From: Laetiporus sulphureus 93-53
Taxonomy: Eukaryota > Basidiomycota > Agaricomycetes > Polyporales > Laetiporaceae
DNA length: 64,000 nucleotides
Direction: 5' to 3'
Assembly: GCF_001632365.1 (NCBI RefSeq)
Contig: NW_024468534.1
Span: forward strand, 300,133 to 364,132
Shown here: in pieces, positions 11,441-24,627 of the stretch
Position numbering within the stretch: the stretch's first letter is position 1
How the letters are laid out: each line of letters begins with the position of its first letter
Program-made: the position numbers and the translations under genes
The notes under the pieces: model-generated
Told to the model about the DNA's origin: nothing
Seen by the model: the letters and a program-made list of their open reading frames with translations, nothing else
Database searches by the model: none

Positions 11441-11748
11441 AATGTTGAGCAGGGTATATGAGCAGAGGCAAATGTGGCGAGGATATTCAGACGTGAAGTA
11501 TGTAAATAGCGCCCAGCACTTCGCCTTCCCAATAAGGTGATGGCCACATGAATGTCTCAAATTTGCTATCGACAGACAAAAGTGCGCAGTCCGTGCATAA
11601 ATCATGGAGTATATACAGATGCCTTGCTAGGGTATCTGGCGGAGATTCGGATGAGGGAATAACACGATTGCGAGGGCATATTCAGAGCATTCATGTGGGT
11701 ATGCGATAGCATATAAGTTGTCAGTAGATCGAGCATATGGTCATAATG
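11441..11748. other. Short intergenic spacer
   Basis: These 308 bp lie between the RhoGEF stop and the start of the U5 snRNP gene, both on the minus strand. They should carry the 3' end of the former and the promoter of the latter. No gene is visible. Confidence 0.4.
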
Positions 11749-14700
11749 TCAAGAGATTAGTCCATGTGATCGTAAAATTGCTCCCCACCTGTATTCGGTC
11801 GTCAGCGGATTTCTATATGAATTATAGATATAACGCACTCGTCTTTCCGCATCTCGGTGTCTTGTAGCCGCCATTTCAACCGTCTGTAGCATTCGTCAGC
11901 GATGAATATGTATATCGACAGCCAACACATACGCGTTCTCCGCGAGTAGCTCATTCTTCTCTTCCTTGGCTGCGCGCAGCTGCATGGCTAGTGCAGTCCG
12001 AGCTTCATCTTCAGGAAGACCCAGATCATTGAATATGTGATCGAGTTCTTCGTTGAACGCCTGCAGTAACATGAGAATCGCATCGGCTTATACAAACAGA
12101 AACACTACCTTGTACATGCGGGACTGCTCTTTGTGAGTGTCATTCAGGAGGCTCTTAAGCACTACGCATTGTCGGTTTGCGCTGCGCAGTTCCTCGCTCA
12201 TCTGTTCGTACTGCACATATTGCTGTGGTATCAGCAGATTAGCCAAGTCATGTTGGCTGCTTCCAGATCGTGGAAGTCATTCACCTCCTCGAAGCCGGTG
12301 GTCAATCCCTGCAGCTCACCTTGAAGAGTCTCCTGTCCCTTCAACGCCTTGTCCAGGCCAGCGTCGACCTGATCAACGAGATCGTCAAGCACACGCGTCG
12401 CCTCCTTCAGCCGTGGAGGAGGATCCACTATTCGTGGCGATGGAGGGCTTCCAACGCCAGCAACGCTGCCAGTCCGAGAGCGTTGTGAGCTTTCTAGCAG
12501 CGGGTTGATGTTGCGTTTGCCGATTAGCCGCTGCATTTCCTCCATCCGCGCTTGTGCCTCTCTGGTCTGCCATAGCAACGATGAGTAATTCGTGAACTGC
12601 CATTACGAAGAGCAATACTATACCAAAGGTTGAGCAGGTGGAGGCCTTGGCATAAGTCTACCTGGGGTCCTCGGCGGCGACGTTGGTCGATCAGCAGGCT
12701 CTTCAGTGGTTGGAGTCGCAGGCGTAGCAGGCGTCAATGTCCGCAACTTCTCTGACTCTAGCTTGATACGCTTGACAGCACGGCGAGAAGACTCTATCTA
12801 GAGGGTCATGCTCAGCACGGCGTGATAGAACAATACGGATCGACGCACGTCTTCCTTAGTCGTCTCAACTAGTCTAATCATGCGCGCCATGTTCTCCGCA
12901 ACCAATTCCTTCTCCATCGGTAAGCCGGAAGGCTCTCCGCGAGGTGAACGACTTGGCGAACGCGAGCCTCCTCCGGGCGCACTATGCGTCACGGAGGTGA
13001 ACGCTCTTTTCCAAGAACCCGATGAGGACGTGCTCGCATTGGTCCGTATCGACGCCTTCTTCCTGATCGCCAGAGGTTCTACACTTCCAGGAGTACGTAG
13101 TGTGTCCGTTGAGGGAGGTCTAGGAGTCTCATCCAGACTGCCTGTGCGACTGAACTGCTGCAGTCTACTACGAGGAATAGGTGTCCTTCTTGACAACGCC
13201 GTCGTTGAAGGTAGATTCATCAGAGGAGTTCCCATAGCAAGTTCGGATGGAATAGGTTGCACTGATAACACCTGTGCGCCCCTTATGGATGAAAGAGGTG
13301 AGATCGCCCGTGGACCCATCGGTCGTAGGTCCACGGAATGTCCAGAATTTGAGCGATCCCTATATGATGGACCTGCGGTCGGATGTGTATCCGGAGGATC
13401 CTCATCAGACAGCTCCTCCACAGGAGCAGGCGGCAGCTCCTTAGAAGCCCTTGAATGTGGCCGCATTGAGGTTCGTTCGCCTGTGATCGCGACTGAGTGA
13501 GCTTATATAGTCGGAGATAGACAACAAGACATACGACCGTAATCGGTGTCCATCAAAAGAGGAGGGTATTGTTGATCGCGTTGGCTCTCACCGTTGCGTC
13601 GAGCCAGTTCCAAGCGTAATGCAAGGTCACGTTCAGATGGATCCAAATTCATTCCACGATGCGCCCGCGGTGCTGCCCCGAATTCCCGTCCGCTGTCATA
13701 CTCGTCGTCAGCGGCCATTCCGGAGGGTCCTGCCACCGGGAGAGATGCGATGCTGTTCCGCTTGGGTGGCGATCCTTCGCTGTCAGACCCATTCAGCCTT
13801 GGTTGTTTCCTCTTGACAAGCCTCCTTCCCCCGCGCGGCAGAGAACGAGATCGCCCGCCATTACTACCAATGGAGCTGTCATCAAGTGAAGTTGCTGCCG
13901 TGGTAGTCGAATTGGCACGTGAGAATCGAGAGATATTGTCATCGTTCGCGGATGACGCTTCCGTGTACGTCGACGTCCGACTACCGGCATATGACGTCTT
14001 TGACCGTCGATGGCCAACGGCTGACCCCATAAACGACTCGCCCATCACGGATTTTGGTCGATCCGACTTGAATATGTTACGACTGATGGCATCAAGCCCA
14101 AAGATATTCGCCCGTGAGCGAGTTGTCGATGGCGTTGGAGGAAGAGACGCACGTCCGGTGCTGAAGTTGAAAAGACCGTACTGATGGACTGCAGGAAGTT
14201 AATATGTGATACGAAGAAGAGAAGAAAGACATACTTGTATGCACTACTCGTTCAGGAAGCCGATTAGTCTGCACGATGTCCTCGTCTTCTTCAATGCCAG
14301 GATCGCTGGTCGTGACCTTGTATCGGCACAACTCGCCCTCCAGCGGTTGTACCCGCACAGCAACTAACGGGCTGCTACGTATTGCGAGTGGTATTGGATC
14401 CGCAGTCCCCGAAGGATCGAGATGAAGGACAACCTTCGGCTAATGGGATAATTTGACGAACGTGAAGATCATATAACTCGAAATGAAAGCGTTCTCACCT
14501 TCTTGGCCTCTTCGAGATAACCAATTCTGGTGTACACGTTGAAATACGTGATAGCATTTGTGATCTTGCTCCCTCTATTCTCCACTTCAAAGTCCGAAGA
14601 GCGGAGTACAACAGACTGGTTAAGCTTCGTCCGATATCTTGCTTGAACATCCCAGAAGTTCTGCAAAAACCGCGCCTTGTCTTCCTGCAAGGCTACCGTG

Positions 14701-16335
14701 TCGGCGTTGGGGTTCGCAGGAAGAGTTACTGTAAGAGCACGAAAAGGCCGCCCGGACCAACGGTCACTCTGGTCTCGTGGAGGGCGCTCGAGGAACATGT
14801 GTATGTCTATATGAATGAATCAGATGAAAGACTGGAGCTATAGAATGAATCAATATGTGCTCACCTGCGCCACCGACATCAGCTACGGCAACCTCCACAA
14901 CATCCACCACGCCCTTGTAACTCATGCCAGTTTTCTTCTTGCTTCCAAGCAGGATCCCGCCCGCCTTGGTGGTTTTCTCGGGATCATCTAGTCCAGCAAG
15001 CTCCCTGCCACCTTTATCACCACTCGCCGGTCTTTTCGTGATCATGAGTTTGTCGTCAAATAAGAAAAGACTACAGTGAAGATTTCCGCCTGGCTGACTC
15101 CCACCGGCACCGCCGGCCGCCACAGCAGATGGTCCAGAATTATCGAGAAGGACATCCTCAACGTCGATACAATCAACGAAGCGACGTGAGTTCGAGAAGA
15201 GAGCAGGAGGGAAATCTTCTATACTGGAGTTGAGGCAATATAGGATCTGCGCCCGTTTCGTCTCCTCGTCCGCCTCCGCTGCAGCTATTTGAGCAGCGAT
15301 CTCATCAGCTTCCATGAGTGCCTGACGTTGAGGATCTCCAATGGCCATCAATTTGATCATGGAGCGGAACATCAAGGTATATCTGGGTATGCGCTGCACG
15401 GGCTCCATCAATAGTTCACGCAGTCCTACACGGTTCTTGACATCAGGTCCAGAGTATTTGACACGCTACACACACAATTAAAGTCATGGAGCAAGCGATG
15501 AGCGAAGCGAAAAGCTCACTCACGTCAAGGAACTGCGCAAAGGTAGAAGACTTCTTCGCCTCGCGCTCGAAAATCATCTGAGCTTCTTCCCGTTTGGAAT
15601 AGTATTTCCTGTAGTGCTCAAACCCCTTCAACTCCTTGAAGTGTTTCAATGCCACATCGCCTACTCCAGGGCCGCCCTCCCGACCCATCTTCTCAAGGTC
15701 CTCCAGGAACGCTTGATTGACCGGCAGCAGATGATCTATATTGCCGAACAGCGTCTTGGCTTCATACAGTGGAAGAACCGCAGTATCCTTGCTGCGAGCG
15801 AAACTTCGTAAAGGGTCGGCATAATCGTCTTTGAGCATCTTGAGTCGATTGACGTATGAGCGTTCAGTGGTTAGCAGTTCCTTGACAATATCCGCAAGAC
15901 CAGTAAAATCGGTCATTGCAGGCCGGCGAGAGCCCTGTTCCACCGTGTATTCATTGACGACCTCACCACAGAAGGCAGCGAGTGAGAACTCACGGGAGAC
16001 AAGTCCACAAGTGGTGGAGAATGACATTCCATCGGGTCCGGCTCTGACCCGAGATCCATCCTATCACCAAGTGATTGGATGAGATCGCGCATGTCTACAC
16101 GTATGTTCAGTCCATGAATCCTCGTCGTTTGGCTCCGCCAGACCTCCACGTGGTACGGCCTGCTCATGTGCGCCTGGCACGCACCTTGAGACAATTCCTC
16201 TCCATAGTCGGCTCCTTCGACCACTACACCGCAGAAATAGGCACGTCTCGTGAAACTGAAAGTGTTGGATTTCGTTCGTGGTCGTATAGCATCGTCGCCC
16301 AGGGAGAGCGGGACCTTGCGGGGAGAATGAGCCAT
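11749..16335 (-). CDS. Dbl-homology RhoGEF with PH-like and coiled-coil regions
   Basis: This is a guanine-nucleotide exchange factor that should activate Rho/Cdc42-type GTPases in polarity or septation. The first clear ATG is at 16335 (MAHSPRKVPLSLGDD) and the probable stop is at 11749-11751 after WGAILRSHGLIS. About a dozen introns are spread over the gene. The DH domain (roughly residues 95-270) starts at FTGLADIVKELLTTERSYV and carries the conserved helix LLMEPVQRIPRYTLMFRSM. A PH-like strand set follows (LHCSLFLFDDKLMITKRP). The middle ~500 residues are Ser/Pro/Arg-rich and look disordered. The C-terminus has coiled-coil stretches (RLKEATRVLDDLVDQVDAGL, YVQMSEELRSANRQ, RLKWRLQDTEMRKDE). 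A 5' exon farther upstream is possible (see 16336-17649). Confidence 0.8.
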
Positions 16336-17649
16336 GTCATAGGAAGTCGTGGATGTATGCCAGCAGAGAAAGAGTGCGGGGTCGGAAAGTGGGTCGACGG
16401 ATCCAGAGGACGGAACACAACGCAAGCAGATGCAGAGTCGACGAAGTGGACTAGCCGAGGAGCAATGGCCTTGTCGCTCCGTCCACGCGCTCGGTGTCGC
16501 ACTAGCCGAAACCCAACCACAGGGGATGTTGTTGCTTATTTGGTCCGCCTATCGCGTCGTAGGACGTAGGAATTGTGTCACGTGGACGCGACGATGAGCC
16601 GGGTGTCGCTGCCAATTCCTCTGAAACAGAGCGACGAAACAATCCGACGAACCTCTTATGCCTTAATGGTCCATCTGACAGCCGGAACTGGAGGGGCGAG
16701 GTTGCGTGCCTGCTGCTGCATTGTCCGATTTCCTGCCTCGCGGGCCTTGGCGGAGTGTCGGGGCTACCCAGCATGTTGCGCGGATACTTTCATCGATTCA
16801 CGGTTCTGGATTGATGCATGCAATACCCTCGAAAGTACTCCGCCGATCCATGAGGAAGGCGAATCTGGTAGTAACGTGCGGAGTAGCCCGCATAGGGACG
16901 CCTCATCACAGGCGTGGCGCTTCGTCCTCGCGAGACCGGTCCTCTGCAAGGACAATGGCTAGGGGGTTGGCTGGGGCTGTGAAGGATGGTGCCAGCGTGG
17001 CAGTTTCGTCCCTGCGGGCAGATGGACGGGATCAATGAGAGGAGAACAATGATTCTGTGCAGGGAACGTGGCACGTGCCTCGGCGACGCGTCTGTGGCAC
17101 GCCGCCCCGTCGCGTCGGGCAAACGGCGCGGAGTTATAGCTGATGTTCTCTCGTTTCGTGCCATTACCCTTAGCCGCACCTTCCTATTTTCTGCTGCGAT
17201 TTTCGAGATGTGATCTTAATCGGCACGGGATCACTGCTAGATCTGAACGGGTCCGGAGATTCTCTACGGCCTCTTACAGCGCCACTGCCTCATGGCAACG
17301 AACACTTACGAGAAAACCCAATCATCCTCTCGTTCTGTCCGACAAGCTATATTGCCTCAGCTCATGAGCACTGACACTGGCTCAGCTGAACTGTCATCCT
17401 TGAGATCAGGAGGGGTGTGCGGGCAACCAAGCTCCGTGACTGCCAACAATAAGCCACGCCCGCCAGTCAACCAACATGCATGATGCGCGTTCCGCAAAGG
17501 TTGGGACATTGGTTCTGGGACGCGTGGACATTGCAAGGAGGACTGCACGCATCGCAAACGCGTGGATCATACGCGCAAGTGGCAACCGGACTTCAAGCTT
17601 CAGCACTCAGTCAGCAAACCTCTTTTCTTTGCTCAATTCATGCCCGCCT
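16336..17649. other. Gap before RhoGEF; possible extra 5' exon
   Basis: On the minus strand, 16502-16774 is open from an ATG at 16774 (MLGSPDTPPRPARQEIG) through SVSEELAATPGSSSRPRD to a stop. Its Ser/Pro-rich composition resembles RhoGEF N-termini, but I could not find a splice pair that joins it in frame to 16335. The remaining ~870 bp up to the Reb1-like stop hold nothing I can support. They should contain the RhoGEF promoter and the 3' end of the Reb1-like gene. Confidence 0.3.
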
Positions 17650-20079
17650 CTATACAGAATTGGCCGTATCCGCACCTACGTGGACGCAGGCACTACTGGA
17701 TCCGTCTTCTCGCTCCGGCCCTCCATCTACTGAATCAGAGTCATTGACAGCCTCTGCACTTGTGACTTTGTTCTTCTTTCTCCGGCTTGAGACGGGCAGG
17801 GGTAACGCCTGCGCCTTCTTTGTCTTCAGAATTTCCATGATCTCTGAAACAGTATGTCAATCAGCCGACAAGACACAGATAATGCGATCAATGTACGAAC
17901 CGGCGTGGGTCATGTCTTCATAACCCTTCACACTGCGCTTCATCGTGAGCCATCGCCGCTGTAGCGAATGCGCACTCCATATGTTCCAATGCTCATCAGG
18001 AAGAAGCTTCCAGTCGATCTCAGTGTCGTCTCGGACGTTCAGCGAATCAACCCTGCCAAAGGCGAGTCAGTGAAGCTTGGAGACGGTGAAGCCGGTACGC
18101 ACTTATGCACTAAGATGTACGCATCCATCTGACTCCAACGCGGCCTCTCGCCGGCGTTCTTCATTTGAGTGCTAAGCGTATCTGTCCTGTTTCATGGCCG
18201 GTCAATTCTGGTCATCATCAACGATAGGCTTACTTACCATTTGATTCGACACTGCTGTCTACCACGTTTACCGCCCATACGCTGGCTGACGACACCCCAG
18301 AAGATATCATTGTCAATATCCTTGCCCTTCTGGAGTGTCATCTCAGTGACAATCCTCGTTAACTCTTCTTCCTCCTCCTTCGTCCACGTCCCTGGGCAAA
18401 CGTCAGCCTAAAGTCGCTGAGCGAGGAGAGTACTGGAATATTACCTGAGCGACGCGTGCTGCGGTCTTGAAGATGGTTACGCCATCTATCCCGGCAGTCC
18501 GATGACATCCGTTTGACAATGAGACCGACCTTCTCCCACTGCTGTCCATGATCGGACACAGCCCTGCAGTCAAGCGATGAGCAACGAGATGAGTAATTTT
18601 AAGCAGCAATACTTACCGCGCTAGCTCGTCATCTTCCGAATCCGTCCACTTGCCCTTCCGGCTATCAGGATGACGAGTGCGACGAACATGGTGATACACG
18701 GCGATGATAGGGCGAAGGTGCAATGCCGATGCTGTATTCGATCGCTGGTCAGAATACAGATGGATCAGTCAACATGTAGACGCACTAATCTCTTGCCAGA
18801 ACGAGTCCCGGCCCCTCTCTTTAGAAAAGATGACGTTCTTTTCGATGTCGTACTCCGTGAGACCTTTAGCCTACCAGAATGTGAGCGCCTCCAGCTTCAC
18901 CATACGGGGAAGATACTCACCACACGATAATTCTCAATCGCGGCATTGAGCTGCATTTCCTCAATGGCAGAGAACTTGCCCTTCTTGTACACGAGACCTA
19001 TATCGAGCACTATCAGTGCGTATGCTCCATCTGAAAAAATTATTCCCACCTTCTTTCTTCACCATCTCAGCAAGTTTCGTCGCGTTCATCCAGACATTCG
19101 CCAACATATGCGCGTGCTCCGGATTGTCATGCTCAGCAGGTGCAGCTTCAGGAGGCGGCGGCGGCACCAGTTGCGTGACAGCAGCGACCGGTTGAGCAGA
19201 CTGCTGTGATATCTTCTTCTGCTTCGGTGGGCACCCAAGAATATCGTCCGACCTCGCTGGCTGCTGGCCGATAGGCGGTGGTGCGGGCCCTGCCGGAGGA
19301 GGCATGAACACAGACTGTCCAGTCACCGAAACGTTCACAGCGCTCGCAGCCTCTCCCATCGCACGTAAAATGTTCATAACCTTGGAGACATCGAGCTCCT
19401 GCAATGCCCGCAGCAGGTCTTCGCTCGAACCAAAGTTCAGATCGGGGCCCGGAAACATTAGTGGTAGCAGAGGCGGAGGCTGCCCGTGGTGGAAGGGCCC
19501 TGAATGTTCCGGGGGGTGATATGGAAACGGAGGAGGGTACCCCGAAGGATACTCCACGAACGGCGGCATAGGTTGGTCAAATGCAGCGTTCTCAGGAGTC
19601 AGCGATGCTTGATTGGATGTGGCCGATGCTGCAGCAACAACAGCTGAGAGAAAATCCGCCGCATCGGATAGTTCCTGCGCTGTGGCCTCGTCAGGCTGCG
19701 CAATCTGCTCCAGTGCTCCTTCCTGCTGCCGATCCTGCTGCCGCACCTGTTCCTGCCCCTCAGTAGTCTTCCGCTTCTTCTTCGGCGGCTGCTCAACGGC
19801 CGCAGCGTCCTTAGTCTCAGCAGGAGCTTGCTCCAACGGCAGCTCGATCACCGGCAGTGGAGGGGCCATAGCAGGAGGTGTGTCCTTGCGCGCGGTGCTC
19901 CTCCCATTCCTCTTGCCAGACGCGTCATTCCCGTCCCCGACCTGTGTGCCATCTTCCTCATTCCTCACGCGCTTCGACGACTTGTTTGTGACGGCCGCGG
20001 CGGCGTTATTTGCGTCGCCGACGGCTTGCTGGAGAGCGAGTTGGACGTCTGCAGACAGTGGCGACGCGTCGCTGGACAT
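17650..20079 (-). CDS. reb1: Reb1/TTF-I-like Myb DNA-binding protein
   Basis: This is a nuclear Myb-type factor related to Reb1, which in yeasts terminates RNA polymerase I at rDNA and can block replication forks. The chosen start is ATG 20079 (MSSDASPLSADVQLALQQ); an in-frame ATG upstream is possible. Exon 1 (~340 residues) is low-complexity, with a basic PPKKKRKTTEGQ signal and Pro-rich stretches. Downstream exons give KFSAIEEMQLNAAIENYRVV, then tandem Myb repeats: GKWTDSEDDELARAVSDHG with CRDRWRNHL, then WTKEEEEELTRIVTEM with GKRGRQQCRIKW. A third SANT-like unit reads RWSQMDAYILVHKVDS with WNIWSAHSLQRRWLTMKR. The tail is basic then acidic and ends at 17650-17652. Six or more short introns interrupt it. 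No lesions were seen. Confidence 0.8.
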
Positions 20080-20366
20080 GACCAAAACGCGATGGTTTAG
20101 GGCGGGTCGGAGTGGATGAGGGCAAGCAAGTTGGCGTCGAGCCTCGGCCCAACGAAGCTGCTTACAACCGGCGTCGGCCGATAGTTCCCACGGCCACAAA
20201 TCTTGAAAAACGCCACATTAATTAATTGTACAGTTCACTAAGGTGCGGGGCAAAGTTGATGGCTTCAACACCGTCGACGATGCCTTCCAATACCACGACG
20301 CTACAATCACACAACGTGCCTACAAGAAAAAACATCCGCTCCAATCTAAGCATATCTAGTTTAAAT

Positions 20367-22623
20367 CTATTGCTCAAAGAAGTCCTTCGTGACCTTCGCG
20401 AAGATCTGCACAGCCTTCTTCAGGGCCTCGAACTGGTGTAGAAGGCGTCAACGATCCCATTCTAGAGAAACAGAACGGACACGTACGTCGGCGTTGCTGA
20501 AGCTGATACGGTAGTGGCCCTCCATCTCATCGGTCGGCGGATTCAGTGTGTCCGCCGCGAAGAACCATCCCGGAGAGATCAGCACACCCGCATCTGCGAG
20601 CTTCGTCCAGAGCTGCAGCTCGGGAGTCTCCTCAGGGTCCCTCCTGTACGCAGGGAGGTTCCCGAAGAACAACCTCATCTGTCGACTAAAATGAGCGCAA
20701 GCAGATCTTACACATGACGACCGGACGAACCCAGATGAACATGCCGGAGGACGGTGGCACGAAGCTGAACAGCCTCGTTCCAATTGCACCCTTCTCGGTC
20801 GTCACGAGCTCCTTGCCAGTCTTCGCGTATGCATCGAACACGTCACAGCCCTTCCAGTAGCTGACCTCCGAGGACGATGGTACGAGATGGAACTCTTCGC
20901 CCAAGCAGTCGATGAAAAAGTCTCGTCGTGACTTATACTGAACAGCAAGACCTGACATGCCGAGTTAGCATCGCGGGGTTTCGTTTGTCTCACAACTAAC
21001 CTCGCAGCCACCGTACATACCCGTCCTGCTTCCAAGTCAACAGCAGCTGGGTGACGAGAGACTGTGTGTGACGGCCTCGTCAGGTGGTGTCTTGTAAAGA
21101 GAGTCACTATCCGCTTCCTCACCTGCCCAAATCCACAGGGCGCCTGCGCCGTGGTCTCGCCATGCCTCTCAAGCCGTTCGGCAAAGAGAGGGTTGCAAGT
21201 GTGCCAACCAAGGCGGGAACCGGGTGCAATATACTGTCATTTTCGGTGAACTACTGTTGAGCTACGCATACGGAGCATTCGTACCTTAGAGAAGGTGTCG
21301 AGTCGGATCACACGGCCTTGATAGTCGAACCTGCCAGACGGTGAGCGTCAAAACGGCACGGGATAAATGGAAGCACGCGCACTTCAGGTAGCTTGGGGCC
21401 AAACCAGCAAGCCACTCCGCATCGCTAGTGCCGCCGTGGGATTCGGAGCTGCGTTGCGTCTTCGGGACGTATCCTCCTTGCTGCAAGAAGAAGTAGGGGT
21501 CGTCTTCGACAATTATGATGTCTGGAGTTACAACGACATTACATAAATCAATCCATCGAGAATGTTCCGCCCGGCTGGACACCTTACCGAATTCAACACA
21601 GATGTCGTAAATTTCCTTCTTCCGTGTCGCGCCCATCGTCTGCGTGGCATGATCAGGCTTGTACCGACGATGTGGCCATAGATCGACTCACAGATCCGCA
21701 CGGGTTCTGACCCACAGGGACCGTGTACATGACATGCGGACTGCAGTGAAATTAGTTGCAAATCATTTGAAATAGTATATGCAATCACATACCGCTTGCA
21801 TCCCCGCGCCTTCTCGTCCCATTCAGAGAGCACTTTGCGCAGACAAGCGGAGCTCATGCCGTCTCCATCCATTTCGACAGGAATGGCATGCATCCCGTAC
21901 GGGATGCTCGCAGCCATAGCAGTCGGAAAGCTCCATTCCTCTGTGATGAAGCCCTCACCAGGGTTCATGAGAGTCTGCATTGTGCGCGACCAACTAATGC
22001 TGGGTCTCAGGCCCATATGCACATGGACAAACCGAACCCCACTTACCCTTCGGTGTTGCCAATGTGGACCATGATGGTGCAGTCGCTGTAGGCTGGCTGA
22101 TACACCTTCTCAACAAAATCCTTGATGAACTTCTGGAGCTGAGGGAGACCCGTTGCCATGCCGTATTGCAGCGCCTGAGCGAGGTTGACGTCACCGTTCT
22201 GCTCAGGCCACCTAGGGATTGTGATGGGAATGGTTTTCTCCTTAGTTGGACGTCCAAACAGCTTCCAGAACCACGAGAGACCAGAGTCTTGCTCATCAGC
22301 CTTCAAGGAGAACGCATTCGGCACGATGGCTGGAGAGCATTCTTTCGTTATGCAGGTTCGCACCAGGCGCGACAATGCAACCCACCGTCACCACCAATGT
22401 TATTGAACGGGAAGTAGTTCTCGTCCGGGACACCTGCATAAATTGTTCATTTTCACCGCAGGATGTGCCCATCAGACTATCGCTCACCTCCAGCAAGGCT
22501 TATCAAACCCGGCCTGCCGTAGTATCGCGCAAGACCCTTGAGCGGCGACGTAGCTCGGGCCTTTGACAGCTCGGACAAATGGTGCGAGAGATCAATCGCC
22601 TTCTGACGATTTTCGTAGGTCAT
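20367..22623 (-). CDS. Aromatic/2-aminoadipate aminotransferase (Aro8-like, class I/II)
   Basis: This is a PLP enzyme that transfers amino groups between aromatic amino acids (or kynurenine/2-aminoadipate) and 2-oxo acids. It starts at ATG 22623 (MTYENRQKAIDLSHHLSE); longer N-termini from farther upstream cannot be excluded. In order: PLKGLARYYGRPGLISLAGG, GLPQLQKFIKDFVEKVY, FITEEWSFPTAMA, VMYTVPVGQNP, IIIVEDDPYFFLQ, and RVIRLDTFSK with TIAPGSRLGW, where the Lys of FSK is the expected Schiff-base residue. C-terminal blocks PSSGMFIWVRP, GVLISPGWFFA and EGHYRISFSNAD follow. The last exon (FEALKKAVQIFAKVTKDFFE) is joined through a CAG acceptor and stops at 20367-20369. Nothing looks broken. The cytosolic location is inferred from the family. 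Confidence 0.85.
21890..21907. repeat. 18-bp perfect palindrome in aminotransferase exon
   Basis: The string GCATCCCGTACGGGATGC is a perfect 18-bp inverted repeat with no spacer. It lies within coding sequence (the segment read as IPYGMHAIP). It may be chance, as codons for this peptide allow it. Confidence 0.6.
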
Positions 22624-24627
22624 CTCGTCGGGTTTCTCAGATGTGCTGGAAGTGCTGGGACAAGGAGGGCGGTGAGGCCGAAGGTCCTGTGGGAGTAACG
22701 CTTGGCCGGCATGACTGAGTTGCAATCGGAGGATGATTAGTAACATATATACCCCTCTGGGTTCTTGAGCAGAAGCCGAGATAAGGGGTGGTGCATCTAA
22801 GCTGCGGTACACGCTGCGGAACGGTGCTCAGAAATGTCCAGAGGTAGTCGCTGCGATTTGGGCGAAGGGAAAAAGTGACAGATTCAGACACTTGAATATG
22901 TGGATCACAATCTCCGGCTAACAGAGGTTATGGATCACGCAATGATCTTCATAGACGCTGTTACTACAGACATAACGATCCAGTTAGTACATCGAACTCT
23001 TATTGGTAGTCATCGGCATCCCAAAGTTATAGTATCACCGAGGGAGCGTCGTTAAATTGAGCGGTCATGCAGAAACGAAGGCAATGAAGTATACAGCTTG
23101 CGGTATCGTCGACATCAATCAGTAGTATATGGCCGGGGGCTGGCAAGCCGAGAATTCAAAGTGTGGGCGATAACCTGCCAGTCACAGTGAGAGAACGAGG
23201 ATGTGTGATATTCTTGTATAGCTCAGAGCCCTTAGCCAAAGTTAGCCAAATGTTCTACATCATGACAACCTCCAGAACATTAGCTCATTCGTCGTACAGA
23301 GTCCTGACACTGACATGATCCTGACATGTGCATCATCAAAAGACAAGACTTCGATATCTCTTTGCATCAATCGCTCAGGCCAAATCAATAGAACAATGCG
23401 GACAACTGACGAGTATATTGCCGCGAAAGATATATACATGGCATACAGCAAAGTCGGCATATGGCGGCATACTTGAGAATGCCCATCCCTGCATGACTGC
23501 AGCTTAAGATCCAGCTGTGTATGAGTACGTTAATGAGACAAGTTCGGGCAGCATAGCTAGCAGCGTCTGCTGACCTGCTGAAACGTCTATGCATCGCAAC
23601 CCATTCTTTCACACATCGAGCCGTGCTTTGCGCGCTCGTTGCCACGCGTATTGCTAGGGCGATTAATAACTTCGCAGAAGGCCTGTCGCGGCATCTGATT
23701 GCACAGATTGTAAACCCTGATGCCCACGGGCGACGACTGCTGCTAACAGACCTTGAGAGAAATTCATCTGCACCCTAACAAGAAGCGCGATGGAATGCGG
23801 GTGGGCAAAGGTCGGCTGAACGCTGAGAGACTGGGTCACCGCATGCGTCTCCACACAAAGATCAATGCAGGCTTCTGAGAATTCGCAGGCGAAGCAAACA
23901 CTCACCTCGCATGGAAGGGTGGGGAGTGTAAGCGATCCCAATGGACCGACTCCACCCGCCGGCCTTTTTATGCATTGGGGGCAGTGAGCGGAGATTCGAA
24001 TCAGATATGAATGCAACACCTTGAACTCCGGTTCACCAAATGACTCGCTGACAGCGAATTTGGGCTCGATAGGGGCGCCTGGCTTTTATTGCATACGCAT
24101 GACGGCTGGTCTTCGCTTGCCGCTGGGTTGCGGGACGCATCTGATTGGGAATGATGGTTTCAGATGTCTTCGGTCTGATATCTTGCGGAATGGCTGGCGC
24201 CTCGCGACACAAGTGGATGAGCGCTCACCGAGGAGCCCGCTGATCATCAAACAGACACTTTCTGCAGGGCCAACATAACCCGAGTACAGATATTATGTAA
24301 ATGCTGCATGTTGAGATTCATCAACGATGGTAGTGACGTTGACGTAAGCGAGAAGATGAAGCATTTCATACCCGCGTTTAGGGCCGGTCATAATCCCCTA
24401 ATCGCTTACGGACCACCGAATCTCGCTTGATCACGATCACCATCTCGCTCATCGCATCAGTCCTAATCCTACGCAGGAGGAGGGAAGGAAAGTGAAGGGC
24501 TAGTTGGAAGAGGGAAGTAGCGAGGTCAGTCGCCTTAACGTAAAGTTCGTGGCCTCGCGATAACCGACCAATCTTCTACCCCCTATGTATGCGCCGGTCA
24601 GGATCTCCGAGAAGAAGTTTGGTCAGG
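22624..24627. other. Gene-poor 2-kb gap
   Basis: This lies between two divergent genes (aminotransferase minus, Gis2 plus). The open stretches of 60-120 codons on both strands show no recognisable motif and no consistent splice structure. Both promoters must lie here. No RNA gene was identified. Confidence 0.4.

Noticed and set aside
12880..14184. Plus-strand open frames of ~200 codons within the RhoGEF
   Set aside because: They mirror the Ser/Arg/Pro-rich disordered part of the RhoGEF; splice sites and coiled-coil continuity support the minus strand.
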